Assembly (NCBI RefSeq): GCF_003457605.1
Contig: NZ_QRAN01000017.1
Span: forward strand, 35,386 to 99,385
Direction: 5' to 3'
Length of the DNA: 64,000 bases
From: Seongchinamella sediminis
GTDB taxonomy: Bacteria; Pseudomonadota; Gammaproteobacteria; Pseudomonadales; Halieaceae
This document shows, piece after piece, positions 47,782 to 57,143 of this stretch; within the stretch, counting starts at the first letter, position 1, and the number at the start of each line of letters is the position of its first letter. Below the pieces are notes generated by a model that saw only the letters and a list, made by a program, of their open reading frames with translations, did not search any database and was not told where the DNA came from. The position numbers were made by a program, and so were the translations under genes.

Positions 47782-48387
47782 ATGAACCCTATCCTGAAGC
47801 GCCTGACCACGACCCTGGGTCTGCTCGCCACCGTCCTCTTGCTGGGCGCCTGCGCCAGCGCTCCCACCCCCACCGTGGACTTCAAGCACGATTACGACTT
47901 CAGCGGCGTCAATAAAATAGGCTTCTACAAGCACTCCGGTGAGGTTACCGGCGACGACCCCATGACCCTGAGCGATTTCCAGAAAGACCGCATTGATAAT
48001 GCCCTGGCGCAGGAACTGCAAAAGCGCGGCCTGACCGTGGTCGATGACCCGGAGCACGCCGACCTGCTGCTCAGCTGGCACCTGGGCACCCAGCACAAGA
48101 CTGACGTTCGCACCTACCAGACGCCCAGCTACGGGGTCGGCTACGGCCACTACGGCGGCTACAACCGCTACAGCATGTACAGCTGCTGGAGCTGCACCAA
48201 TACCGACGTCCGGGTCAGCAATTACACCGAGGGCACCTTCATTATCGACATGATCGACCCCGCGCTGAAAAAGAGCGTGTGGCGCAGCGTGACCCAGTCC
48301 AAGCTCAAGGGTAAGCGCGATGAAGACGAGGTGGGAGAAATCAACGAGGCCGCGGCCCGGGTGCTGGGCAGTTTCCCGCCTCCCTGA
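47782..48387 (+). CDS. DUF4136 domain lipoprotein
   Basis: 201-residue lipoprotein with signal peptide ending in LLLGAC (lipobox Cys25). The rest fits DUF4136: DFKHDYDFSGVNKIGFY, ALAQELQKRGLTVVDDPEHADLLLSW, then a Tyr/Gly-rich insert (SYGVGYGHYGGYNRY) and FIIDMIDPALKKSVWRS. The ATG at 47782 follows GGAG. A strong terminator lies about 35 bases downstream and closes the co-directional run. Confidence 0.88.
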   Translation: MNPILKRLTTTLGLLATVLLLGACASAPTPTVDFKHDYDFSGVNKIGFYKHSGEVTGDDPMTLSDFQKDRIDNALAQELQKRGLTVVDDPEHADLLLSWHLGTQHKTDVRTYQTPSYGVGYGHYGGYNRYSMYSCWSCTNTDVRVSNYTEGTFIIDMIDPALKKSVWRSVTQSKLKGKRDEDEVGEINEAAARVLGSFPPP

Positions 48388-48421
48388 GCCCGATCCCGAA
48401 AACGGCAATAGCGCAGCAAGC

Positions 48422-48446
48422 AACCCGGCCCCGGCCGGGTTTTTTT
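48422..48446 (+). terminator. Rho-independent terminator closing the 40.8-48.4 kb run
   Basis: Stem AACCCGGC (48422-48429), loop CCCG, stem GCCGGGTT (48434-48441), continuing into a T-run to 48446. It lies 35 bases after the DUF4136 gene stop and just before the end of the convergent GH3 gene. Confidence 0.9.
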
Positions 48447-48456
48447 ATGCCCGCAC

Positions 48457-50148
48457 TCAGGGCCCCGCCGCGGCTGGCAGCCTGACCGGCAAGGTGCCGC
48501 GAGCCGCTGCAAGACCGCACAGCAGCGCTGCCAGCGCCTGGTAGGCCGGCCCCGGCCGGCCGCCGACGCCCTCGGGGGCGCCATCGTAGCTGGCCAGGAT
48601 CGCCTCCGCGACGCCCTCGAAGCGGGACACGGCATAGGGGGAGTTGAGCATAATCGCCACCCGGGGAACACCGGCAGCGGCGGCCAGCATCGCCCGTTGC
48701 ACGGTGGCGGGTTTCCGGTCCGGCAGCCGGGCCAGGTCCTCGGCGCCGCCGGCGACCACCGCGCTGTTGGCCGGCTCGCTGACGCCCACCAGGTACAGGT
48801 CCGCCTGCTGCAGGCACTGCCGCTCGCGACTGACATCGAAATTGTCCAGCCCCTGGCAACTGACCCGCAGCGACGACTGCTGCGCCAGCAGGGCCCTGCG
48901 CAGGGCGTCGGCGCTGGCGCCATCCGGCATCAGCAGGTGCACCGCGGCATCGGCGGCCAGCGCCGGCAACTTGCCCGCCACCAGGGTCAGGCTGGACGCA
49001 GCGATGCGCCGCTCCAGGGCCAGGTGCTGCTCGCAACCAATCTGCGCCGCCGCACCGTCGTCGGCGGCGCCGGGGAATTGCGCCTGCAGCGCCTGCACCC
49101 GGGCGGCGGAGGCACGCAGTTCATCCTCGTCAAGCTCGCCGCTGGCCACCGCGGCGGTGACTGCCGCGATAATCGCTTCATAAGCCTCGAAGCTGGCGGT
49201 CGAGCGCAGCAACAGGGGCATGAGGGCGATATCCACCCCCGCCCGGAAGCAGGCGACAACCGCCGCGGCCGGGGTCAACCTGGCGCTGATGGCGCGCATG
49301 TCCAGGGCGTCGGTGATGATGACGCCGCGGTAGCCCAGCTGTTCCCGCAACAGCCCGGTGAGTATCGCCCGCGACAGGGTGGCCGGCAGCACCACATCGG
49401 TACCGGGGATGGTGCTGGCATCCAGGGCCGGGTACTGGATATGGGCCGTCATCACCATGGCCGGGGCCGACTGGCCAATGACCCGGGCGAAGGGTGCCAG
49501 GTCAATCGCCAACGCCTGCTCCGCCCCGCGGCTGACCGAGGGCAGGTCGGTGTGGCTGTCCTGGCTGGTATCGCCGTGGCCGGGAAAGTGTTTCAGCGAG
49601 CCGGCCACGCCGCCGCCCTGCAGCCCTTCGAGCAGCGCCGCGCCCAGGACAGCCACCCGCTCCGGGTCATCACCGAAGGAGCGGGCGCCGATCACCGGGT
49701 TATGGGGATTGCTGTTGACGTCCAGGGCGGGCACAAAATTGAGGTTGATCCCCAGCGCCCGCAGCTCCGCCGCCTGGGCGGCGCCCACCTGGCGCGCCAG
49801 CTGTTCGGCGTCGGGGCAGGCGGCCAGCGCCATGTTGCCGCTGAAGCTGGTGCACTGCGCTCGCGGCAGACGGGTCACCCGACCGCCCTCCTGGTCGACG
49901 CCGATCAGCGCCCGGGGCCCCAGGCAGTCGCGCAGCTGGGCCGTCAGGCGGCGGATTTGCGCCACCGAAGCCAGATTTTCCCGGAACAGGATAAGCCCGC
50001 CGGGACTGAGCGTCCGCAAAGCGCTGGCCAGTGCCGGCGGCAGTTCCAGCACCGGGGCCGGGCCGGCGCCGCTGTCGTAAAAGCGGATATCGGGCATCAG
50101 CTTGAGGGCAATGCACTGTCTCAGGCTGGGGGGCTGGCTGCTGTTCAT
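48457..50148 (-). CDS. Glycoside hydrolase family 3 protein, extended NagZ-like
   Basis: Probable beta-N-acetylhexosaminidase, 563 residues; cytosolic, no signal peptide. The catalytic (beta/alpha)8 domain has VDQEGGRVTRLP, the NagZ-type loop KHFPGHGDTSQDSHTDLP with the Asp-His dyad, and the nucleophile region VIITDALDMRAI. Unlike standard NagZ (about 340 residues) it carries a further ~200 residues resembling the GH3 C-terminal alpha/beta domain. Start at 50148 has GGAAG upstream; ATG at 50160 is an alternative. It diverges from murA, which fits peptidoglycan recycling. Confidence 0.88.
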   Translation of the reverse strand: MNSSQPPSLRQCIALKLMPDIRFYDSGAGPAPVLELPPALASALRTLSPGGLILFRENLASVAQIRRLTAQLRDCLGPRALIGVDQEGGRVTRLPRAQCTSFSGNMALAACPDAEQLARQVGAAQAAELRALGINLNFVPALDVNSNPHNPVIGARSFGDDPERVAVLGAALLEGLQGGGVAGSLKHFPGHGDTSQDSHTDLPSVSRGAEQALAIDLAPFARVIGQSAPAMVMTAHIQYPALDASTIPGTDVVLPATLSRAILTGLLREQLGYRGVIITDALDMRAISARLTPAAAVVACFRAGVDIALMPLLLRSTASFEAYEAIIAAVTAAVASGELDEDELRASAARVQALQAQFPGAADDGAAAQIGCEQHLALERRIAASSLTLVAGKLPALAADAAVHLLMPDGASADALRRALLAQQSSLRVSCQGLDNFDVSRERQCLQQADLYLVGVSEPANSAVVAGGAEDLARLPDRKPATVQRAMLAAAAGVPRVAIMLNSPYAVSRFEGVAEAILASYDGAPEGVGGRPGPAYQALAALLCGLAAARGTLPVRLPAAAGP

Positions 50149-50335
50149 CGGGACTTCCATCAGGGGCTGTACTCGCTGCTGCGGCAACCATACCCGCTGC
50201 AGCATGGCAGTGGAACCTTCGCACGAGGTCTGCGGGTAGTTTATCCCGCCCGGATGACCTGCTACCCTAGCGCCCTTTTCATCCCCTCTCGCCACAACCA
50301 CCGGCCCCGCGCCGGCGCCAACACCGGAGCTACAC

Positions 50336-51592
50336 TTGGATTCCATCATCGTTCGCGGCGGCCACCGACTCAACGGCACCGTCAGCACCAGCGGTTCCAA
50401 AAACGCCGCCCTGCCCATCCTGTTCGCCTCGCTGCTGGCGGACGGGGAACACCGTTTCGACAACGTGCCCTACCTGCGTGACATCGAGTCCACCCAGACC
50501 CTGCTGGCCTCCCTGGGCGCCCAAAGCCACCGGGAGGGCGATACCCTGGTGGTAAACGTCAGTTCACCCGGGGCCCATGTGGCCGACTACGAGATGGTGC
50601 GCAAGATGCGCGCCGGCATTCTCTGCCTGGGCCCGCTGCTGGCCCGCTACCTCGAGGCCAGGGTGAGCCTGCCCGGCGGCTGCGCGATCGGCTCCCGGCC
50701 CATCGACCTGCACATAGAAACCATGCGCCGCCTGGGCGCGGATATCTCCAGCGAGGGCGGTTACGTGATCGCCCGCGCCCAGCGCCTGGTGGGCGACCGC
50801 ATCCTGTTCGAGAAAGTGACCGTGGGCGGCACCGAGAACGCGCTGATGGCGGCCAGCCTCGCCCGCGGCACCACCGTGATCGAAAACGCGGCCAAGGAAC
50901 CCGAGGTGGTGGACCTGGCCAATTACCTGATCGCCATGGGCGCGCGCATCACCGGCGCCGGCACCAGCGTGATTACCGTGGAGGGGGTGGACGAGCTGAC
51001 CCCGGCCAGTCACCGGGTGGTACCCGACCGCATCGAGGCGGGCACCCTGCTGCTTGCCGGCGCGATTACCGGCGGCACCGTGACCGTGACCGACTGCGTG
51101 CCGGAACACCTGCAGTCACTGGTGGAAAAAATGCGCGATGCCGGCTTCCGCATCGACCTCGGCGAAACCTCGTTGACCGTGCAGGCCACCGACAACTGGC
51201 GCAGCGTGGATATCGCCACCGCGCCCTACCCCGGTTTTCCCACCGACCTGCAGGCCCAGTTCATGGCCCTGATGACCCAGGCCGGGGGCACCGCGGTGGT
51301 CACCGAACACATTTTCGAGAACCGCTTCATGCACGTGCAGGAACTGGTGCGCCTGGGGGCCGATATCACGCCCATGACCCAGGTGGCGGTGGTGCGCGGC
51401 AAACGCAACACGCTGGGCGCCGCCCCGGTGATGGCCACCGACCTGCGGGCCAGCGCCTGCCTGGTGCTGGCCGGCCTGGTGGCCGCCGGTGAAACCGAGA
51501 TCAGCCGCATTTACCACCTGGACCGCGGCTACGAGCACCTGGAAGAAAAGCTGGCCGGCCTGGGCGCCGACATCGAGCGGGTGGCGCGCTAG
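50336..51592 (+). CDS. murA: UDP-N-acetylglucosamine 1-carboxyvinyltransferase
   Basis: First committed step of peptidoglycan synthesis: transfers enolpyruvate from PEP to UDP-GlcNAc; cytosolic, fosfomycin target. 418 residues. The start is a TTG at 50336 with GGAG six bases upstream; no ATG or GTG fits the conserved N-terminus ([25 protein letters not shown], in part). The PEP-binding Cys (Cys115 region) lies in [14 protein letters not shown], so the enzyme should be fosfomycin-sensitive. The stop overlaps the convergent TonB-receptor stop in CTAG. Confidence 0.97.
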   Translation: MDSIIVRGGHRLNGTVSTSGSKNAALPILFASLLADGEHRFDNVPYLRDIESTQTLLASLGAQSHREGDTLVVNVSSPGAHVADYEMVRKMRAGILCLGPLLARYLEARVSLPGGCAIGSRPIDLHIETMRRLGADISSEGGYVIARAQRLVGDRILFEKVTVGGTENALMAASLARGTTVIENAAKEPEVVDLANYLIAMGARITGAGTSVITVEGVDELTPASHRVVPDRIEAGTLLLAGAITGGTVTVTDCVPEHLQSLVEKMRDAGFRIDLGETSLTVQATDNWRSVDIATAPYPGFPTDLQAQFMALMTQAGGTAVVTEHIFENRFMHVQELVRLGADITPMTQVAVVRGKRNTLGAAPVMATDLRASACLVLAGLVAAGETEISRIYHLDRGYEHLEEKLAGLGADIERVAR

Positions 51593-54198
51593 AAAAAATT
51601 GTAGCGGAACTCCAGGCCGTACATGCGCGGCGGTGCCGAGGTGGTCTGGAAGGCGCCAGTGGAATCCGCCACCGCCGCCGCGCCCAGGTAGTAAAACTCG
51701 TCGGTGGCGTTAGTGACATACAGCGCGCCCTCGAAGCGGCTCTGCGGGCTCCGCCAGCCCAGGCGCAGGTTCAACAGCCCGAAATCATCGAAGGTGGACT
51801 GGTCCCGGTTCTGCCCGGCGCCGGCGTCCAGGCCCATGAATATCTCGTCCACATAGCTGTAATCGGCCCGCGGTATGAAGGTGCCCCAGGCGCTGTCCAC
51901 GGTGTACTGGATACCCAGGGTGTAGGTTAGCTCCGGCACCTCGGCGAAGGGCTCGTCACTGCGGTCCACCACCGGCAGCGGCTGCTGGGCAAACAGGGCC
52001 CGCGAGCTGAACTGGGTTTCCTCGAAGTCCAGGTACTTGTAGTCGTTGTAACTGGCGGTGGCGAGCAACAGCAGCCTATCGGTCGCCGCCCAGGACCACT
52101 CCAGCTCGCCGCCGATAATCCGGGTTTTCGAGGCGTTGTTCAGCACCACCCGCGGGGTGCCACCGCTGTCCAGCAATACCTGGCGCAGCTGCATGTCGTC
52201 GAAGTTGGTGCGGAACACGGCGCCGTTGATGCGCATCCGCGCCGCCAGCAGGTCGAGTTTGAAGCCCAGCTCATAGTTGGCCACCACCTCCGGCTCCACC
52301 GTGGCCTGGCCGTCCACGCCGATAGGCTCGAAGGTGCCGGACTTGAAGCCCTCGCCATAGCTGAAATAGATCATGGCCGAATCGAGACCGGAATCCGCCA
52401 GCAGACTGTCCGGCAGCTGGTAGGCCAGGCTGGCCATGGGCGTGGCCCTGGTCCAGGTTTCCTCGGCGTCGTCCTCGATATCCGGCACCAGCTGCTGTGC
52501 CGACACCAGGTCGTAGACGAACTGGCCGTTGGCGTCCCGGGGCAGCTGGTCGGCGATCAGCGAAAACACATCCGCCGCCATCAGCGCATCGAGGTCGGTG
52601 ATAATGCCGATACCCAGGTCCTGCAGGGGGAGGATGCCGGGCACGCCGGCAATGGCGCCGAAGGCGATGTCGCGGTAGGCGTCGACATCGAGGAATTCCA
52701 GGTCCACGGTCTGCTCGCGCTTTTCACTGGTCCAGCGGATACCCGCGGTCAGTTCCAGGTTGTCGGTGAGGTCGTAACTGCCCTGGAAGAAGGCCGCGAA
52801 GGTGGTGTTTTCCAGCTCGTAGGTCTGGCGCTCGGCGGAGGGGTCGTTGAACAGCATGATCGGGTTGGGCACGAACAGGATGGAGCCGGAGGGCGAACTG
52901 GAGGAGGTGTCGGTGCCATCGTCGATATCCTCCTGCATCGCGAACAGGCCGGCGGTGTAGGTAAAGCGATCATCAAAGGCGGTGCCGTTGAGCTGCAATT
53001 CCTGGCTGACATGCTTGCGCTCACTAGCGGTATTGCCGGCGCGGTAGCGGGAGGAAATCACTTCCCCGGTCACGTCGTTGTCGGGGTTACCGGAGTTGGC
53101 GGACTTCTCCTGGTCGCCGTAGCCAGTAATGCTCTTCAGGCTGAGGGCGTCGCTGATCTCCCATTCCAGGGTCAGGCCCAGCAGCAGGTTGTCCAGCTTG
53201 AAGTTGATCCGGTGCTCCGAGCTGGTGCGGTAATCGTCGTTCAGCGACCGGGAGCGGTTGCAGGCGTCCCCGAACACCTTGCTCTGGGCGATAAAGCCCT
53301 CGCGCACCGGGGTGGCATCGTTGTTGTAGGCGTCCACCGGGATGACATCGCCGGGGAAAATCCGGTTGCCGAACAGCGAATCCTCGCCCTGGTAACTGCT
53401 GGCCACCATGAAGCGGCAGTTGGTGGCCGGCTGCACCTCGTCGGTGTCGCCGTAGTAGGCCAGCGCGTCCAGGCTGAAGTTGTCGGCCGGCAGCCAGCGC
53501 AGCTGCAGGGCGGCGGACTTGCGGTCCTCCGAGGCCGAGCGCTGGCCGGTGGTGACATTTTTCTGGTAACCGTCGCGGGTGATCGAACCCAGGGTCAGCT
53601 TGGACAGCAGGGTGTCGCCCACCAGCGGCACGTTCACCGTGGCCTTGAGGTCCTGGCGGTCGTAGTTGCCCAGCCGGGAGTCGACAAAGCCGCCGAACTC
53701 CGTCTCCGGGCCGTTGGTGGTCAGCACAATCGCCCCCGCCGTGGTGTTCTTGCCGAACAGGGTGCCCTGGGGACCGCGCAAGACCTGCACGCTCTGTACG
53801 TCCAGCAGGTCCAGTAGCTGGCCGTCCTTGCGCGGAATATACAGGCCGTCGATATACACCCCCACCGGTGCGTCCACCCGCGAGCCGTCATCGCGCTGGC
53901 CGATGCCCCGAATCCAGATCTGGGCGGCGCTGGTCTGGTCGATCTGCAGGCCCGGCGTTTGCAGGCCCAGTTCCTTGAGGTTGGTGACCCCGGCGTTGCG
54001 CAACTGGTTGCCGCTGAAGGCCGTGACCGAGACCGGCACATCCTGCATCGCCTCGGTGCGTTTGCGCGCGGTGACAATGACTTCTTCCAGCACCTGGGCA
54101 GCCAGGCCGGGGCTGGCCAGCGAGGCCGCCGTGGCCGTTGCCGCCAGGCAGGCACCGGAGAGCAGAACAGAGTGCAGCTGTTGCATAGGCTTACGCAT
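51589..54198 (-). CDS. TonB-dependent outer-membrane receptor
   Basis: Ligand-gated outer-membrane transporter, 869 residues with signal peptide and a 22-strand barrel. The TonB box is probably LEEVIVTAR just after the signal; the plug has MQDVPVSVTAFSGNQLRNAGV, IWIRGIGQRDD, VQVLRGPQGTLFGKNTTAGAI; the chain ends in a C-terminal Phe (LEFRYNFF). Substrate unknown; the sequence type is common in marine Gammaproteobacteria and Sphingomonadales. It diverges from a di-haem peroxidase lipoprotein, which may be functionally linked. ATG at 54186 is an alternative start. Confidence 0.95.
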   Translation of the reverse strand: MRKPMQQLHSVLLSGACLAATATAASLASPGLAAQVLEEVIVTARKRTEAMQDVPVSVTAFSGNQLRNAGVTNLKELGLQTPGLQIDQTSAAQIWIRGIGQRDDGSRVDAPVGVYIDGLYIPRKDGQLLDLLDVQSVQVLRGPQGTLFGKNTTAGAIVLTTNGPETEFGGFVDSRLGNYDRQDLKATVNVPLVGDTLLSKLTLGSITRDGYQKNVTTGQRSASEDRKSAALQLRWLPADNFSLDALAYYGDTDEVQPATNCRFMVASSYQGEDSLFGNRIFPGDVIPVDAYNNDATPVREGFIAQSKVFGDACNRSRSLNDDYRTSSEHRINFKLDNLLLGLTLEWEISDALSLKSITGYGDQEKSANSGNPDNDVTGEVISSRYRAGNTASERKHVSQELQLNGTAFDDRFTYTAGLFAMQEDIDDGTDTSSSSPSGSILFVPNPIMLFNDPSAERQTYELENTTFAAFFQGSYDLTDNLELTAGIRWTSEKREQTVDLEFLDVDAYRDIAFGAIAGVPGILPLQDLGIGIITDLDALMAADVFSLIADQLPRDANGQFVYDLVSAQQLVPDIEDDAEETWTRATPMASLAYQLPDSLLADSGLDSAMIYFSYGEGFKSGTFEPIGVDGQATVEPEVVANYELGFKLDLLAARMRINGAVFRTNFDDMQLRQVLLDSGGTPRVVLNNASKTRIIGGELEWSWAATDRLLLLATASYNDYKYLDFEETQFSSRALFAQQPLPVVDRSDEPFAEVPELTYTLGIQYTVDSAWGTFIPRADYSYVDEIFMGLDAGAGQNRDQSTFDDFGLLNLRLGWRSPQSRFEGALYVTNATDEFYYLGAAAVADSTGAFQTTSAPPRMYGLEFRYNFF

Positions 54199-54515
54199 AT
54201 TGAGTCCACCTTGTTACTTGTAATTATTGTCAGTTACTGGCACCACGCTGGCGAATGCGCGAGACCACAGCGCAGCGCTAGTCTCCCTAAGACTACGCCA
54301 GCAGAGTCAGTTTGCCTGCACGGGTGGTTCAGATAGGCAAACCACCATGAATTAGGAGAGCTCCGGCCACCTGCCGACGCAGCCACCCTGCGACAGCATA
54401 CACCAGCGCGCCCGGGGCCCGTTAGCGACTGCTATTGCGCTCTCGCCAGCCGTGGCTAAACTTGAAGTTAAAACAACCAGCAAACTGCCCCGACCGGGGT
54501 GTTGAGGAGTCGTTG
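54199..54515. other. Divergent leader region with hairpins (TonB receptor / peroxidase)
   Basis: 317 bases without a gene. It contains TAGTCT-CCCTA-AGACTA (54279-54295) and two mutually exclusive hairpins: TTTGCCT/AGGCAAA (54311-54317 / 54335-54341) and GGTGGTT/AACCACC (54323-54329 / 54340-54346), which share bases 54340-54341. Both divergent promoters must be here. I saw no clear Fur box or known riboswitch core. Confidence 0.5.
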
Positions 54516-56309
54516 ATGCCCAGGGTAATACTGGCCTTGTGCCTGGTAATGGGTTTGTTCGCCTGCAAACACCCCCTCGAGATCAAGGGCCAGGGCAGCA
54601 TTGTCGAGCGGATCTACGGCGAGCGCGGCTGCAGCTGGGAGGAATTCCAGGCCGGCGACATCCGCTGCACCGAGAACAATGTGAAGGGCGAGCGCTACCT
54701 GGTCTCCTACGAGGCCATTCCCGAGCCCGGCTGGAAATTCTCCCACTGGGAAGGCCTGCCCTGTGCCGAGGACTCAGTGGGGGACTACTGCGAATTCGAC
54801 GTGCCGAAGAGCGGCATCGACAAGGCCCACGCGGAAAATCCCGATGGCCTGGAAGTCGCGGCCACCATTGCCGTGTTTGTCCGCGACAACACCCCAGAGC
54901 CCGAGGGCCTGGACCTGCAGGTTTTCCGCGCCGTGTCCGCCGATGAACTGGACGGCGACCCGCGCCGCGGCGATGAGTTTTCCATTCGCCATCCGCTGGC
55001 GCAACTGGGCAAGAAGCTGTTTTTCTCCAAAAGCCTGAGCGCCGACTTCGATGTCGCCTGTGCCAGCTGCCACCACCCGACCCTGGCGGGCGGCGACAAG
55101 CTCTCCCTGCCGGTGGGCGTGGAAGCCCGCAAGCCAAACCTGCTGGGACCGGGCCGCGAGCGCCGGGGCGGCAGGCCCACGGTGCCGCGCAACTCCCCCT
55201 CCACCTTCAACGCCTGGGTATACCAGGAAGCGCTGTTCTGGGATGGCCGCGTGTCGCAACTCAGCTCCGGCATCTCCACCCCGGACTCGGAGGCACCCTG
55301 GAAATCCGACCCGCTGGCGGGCGATGACCTGATTGCCGCCCAGTCGCGGTTCCCGGTGGTGGCCGAGGAGGAAATGCGCGGACACGACTTCCTGCTGGGC
55401 GCTGAGACTGAAGCCATACGCACCCGCATCGCCCAGCGCATCGGTGATTACGGGCCCGGCGCGGGTGAAATCGAGAATAACCGCTGGCTGGCCGAATTCC
55501 GCACCGCCTTCAACAGCAAGCAATCCGCCGAGAAGCTGGTCACCTACGACAATATTGCTCTCGCCCTGGCGGCCTACCAGCGTTCCCAGGTCTTCGTCGA
55601 CACCCCCTGGAAGGCCTTCCTGGAGGGCGACTACGAGGCGATCAGCAACCAGGCCAAGCGGGGCGCACTGGTATTCTTCCAGCAGAAGCCGATTATCGGC
55701 ATCAATGCCACCGCTGCCTGTAGCGACTGCCACAGTGGCGACCGCTTCACCAACGAGGATTTCCAGGCCAGCGGCTTTCCCCAGATCGGGCCCGGCCGCG
55801 GGGACAAGGGCGGCGCCAGCGGCGATGACCGCGGCCGCGGCAACCTCTACAGCAGCGACACCCAGGACTACCGGTTCCGGGTACCCAGCCTGCTGAATGT
55901 GGCCAATACCGGCCCCTGGGGCCATGCCGGCGCCTACGGCAGCCTGAGGCGGGTGGTGGCCCACTACGATCTGCTGGATGAACGGGTGGATGAGTACTTT
56001 GCCAGCGGCGGCTGGTGCAACCTGGACCAGTTCAAGGACATGAACAACTGTGCCGGCCTGTACACCCAGGCCGAGAGCAACACCGCAAAAGCGGTCGCCA
56101 AAACCCTGAAAGACAATGAAGTGGCCAACGGCATCCCCCTGATCGACTTCACCGAGGTCGAAATCGACCAGATGGTGGCGTTCCTCAGGACCCTCACCGA
56201 CCCCTGCATCGAAAAGCGCAGTTGCCTGTCGCTGTGGATCCCGTCACCCCGGGAGGCCCCGGACGGCCACCAGCTCAACGCGGTGAACAAGCAGGGCCGC
56301 AAACTCTAA
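54516..56309 (+). CDS. Di-haem cytochrome c peroxidase-like lipoprotein (MauG/CcpA superfamily)
   Basis: 597 residues from the ATG at 54516 with GAGGAG upstream. Signal peptide with lipobox LFAC (Cys17). Residues about 25-125 form an extra domain with YEAIPEPGWKFSHWEG, which resembles an InlB-B/Flg_new-type beta repeat and has several cysteines. The peroxidase part has two c-haem sites, CASCH (182-186) and CSDCH (402-406), and the typical FNAWVYQEALFWDGR and VPSLLNVANTGPWGHAGAYG. Probably an outer- or inner-membrane-anchored periplasmic redox enzyme. The adjacent TonB receptor suggests oxidation of an imported or surface-bound substrate. Confidence 0.92.
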   Translation: MPRVILALCLVMGLFACKHPLEIKGQGSIVERIYGERGCSWEEFQAGDIRCTENNVKGERYLVSYEAIPEPGWKFSHWEGLPCAEDSVGDYCEFDVPKSGIDKAHAENPDGLEVAATIAVFVRDNTPEPEGLDLQVFRAVSADELDGDPRRGDEFSIRHPLAQLGKKLFFSKSLSADFDVACASCHHPTLAGGDKLSLPVGVEARKPNLLGPGRERRGGRPTVPRNSPSTFNAWVYQEALFWDGRVSQLSSGISTPDSEAPWKSDPLAGDDLIAAQSRFPVVAEEEMRGHDFLLGAETEAIRTRIAQRIGDYGPGAGEIENNRWLAEFRTAFNSKQSAEKLVTYDNIALALAAYQRSQVFVDTPWKAFLEGDYEAISNQAKRGALVFFQQKPIIGINATAACSDCHSGDRFTNEDFQASGFPQIGPGRGDKGGASGDDRGRGNLYSSDTQDYRFRVPSLLNVANTGPWGHAGAYGSLRRVVAHYDLLDERVDEYFASGGWCNLDQFKDMNNCAGLYTQAESNTAKAVAKTLKDNEVANGIPLIDFTEVEIDQMVAFLRTLTDPCIEKRSCLSLWIPSPREAPDGHQLNAVNKQGRKL

Positions 56310-56458
56310 CGCGCCCCGGTGCCGGGCCCATAGTGAAGCGCTTTCCCCGGCACTATTTAACAGGCTGACCCGTGGGAATTCACCCGGGGGGGCTTCATAC
56401 TTTCCCTGTCCGGTTCCGCAAGACCGGGCTCAACAAATGGAATTCAAGGGAAAGAATC

Positions 56459-57031
56459 ATGAAAAAACTCGCGCTCGCACTGGGCCTGGCCTCACTGTCA
56501 CTGGCTGCACAGGCCTCCGACCTGTCCTACTCCAACGTCGGCGTAAGCTATCTCGACGGCGATCTGGCCAACCTGGATGCCGACGGCTATGCACTCGATG
56601 CCAGCATTGCCATCAGTGACTCCTTCTTCATCGACGGCAGCTACTCCCGGCTGGAAGCAGACGACATCAACGCCGAGGCAGACCAGTACTCACTGGGATT
56701 GGGTTTTCACGCCCCCATTACCCCCACCGCCGATCTGGTGATTGGTGCATCCTGGCTGCGCGCCGATGTTGAGGCCTGCGTGGGCCCCTTCTGCGCCTCC
56801 GAGGACGGCAATGGCTGGGGCGCCGACGCCGGCGTACGCTGGCTGATCACTCCCCAGTTTGAGGCCAACATATTCCTCGGCTACGCCGACGTCGAAGACG
56901 AGGACGACACCGCCATCAGCGTGGGCGCCCGCTACTTCATCACCCCCATGTTCTCGGTTGACGGCGGTTATTCCAGCGCCAATGACGCCGATACCGACAT
57001 CTGGAACGTTGGCCTGCGCTACCACTTCTGA
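56459..57031 (+). CDS. Small outer-membrane beta-barrel protein
   Basis: 190 residues, signal peptide MKKLALALGLASLSLAAQAS, then an eight-strand barrel pattern: SYSNVGVSYLDG, YALDASIAISDSFFIDGSYS, YSLGLGFHAPIT, ANIFLGYADVE and a terminal WNVGLRYHF ending in Phe. An acidic, Asp-rich chain with one Cys pair (EACVGPFCA). The ATG at 56459 follows AAGGGAAAG. Resembles OmpA-barrel/Omp_b-brl proteins. Same strand as the peroxidase after 150 bases. No function assigned. Confidence 0.85.
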   Translation: MKKLALALGLASLSLAAQASDLSYSNVGVSYLDGDLANLDADGYALDASIAISDSFFIDGSYSRLEADDINAEADQYSLGLGFHAPITPTADLVIGASWLRADVEACVGPFCASEDGNGWGADAGVRWLITPQFEANIFLGYADVEDEDDTAISVGARYFITPMFSVDGGYSSANDADTDIWNVGLRYHF

Positions 57032-57143
57032 CAGCCGGATCCCGCCGGGGGCGGTGCTAGACACCGGCCCCGGCGACGATGCCAACACGCGTACGAAACA
57101 CTTTCCTGACCACGCGGTGGTCACCGCCCGGCTGTAGTTAACG

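Noticed and set aside
48697..50481. 594-codon open frame on the plus strand
   Set aside because: Antisense to the GH3 gene and overlaps the murA start; no protein character.
54199..54245. Fur box upstream of the TonB receptor
   Set aside because: The AT-rich stretch near 54215-54240 matches the Fur consensus only in part.
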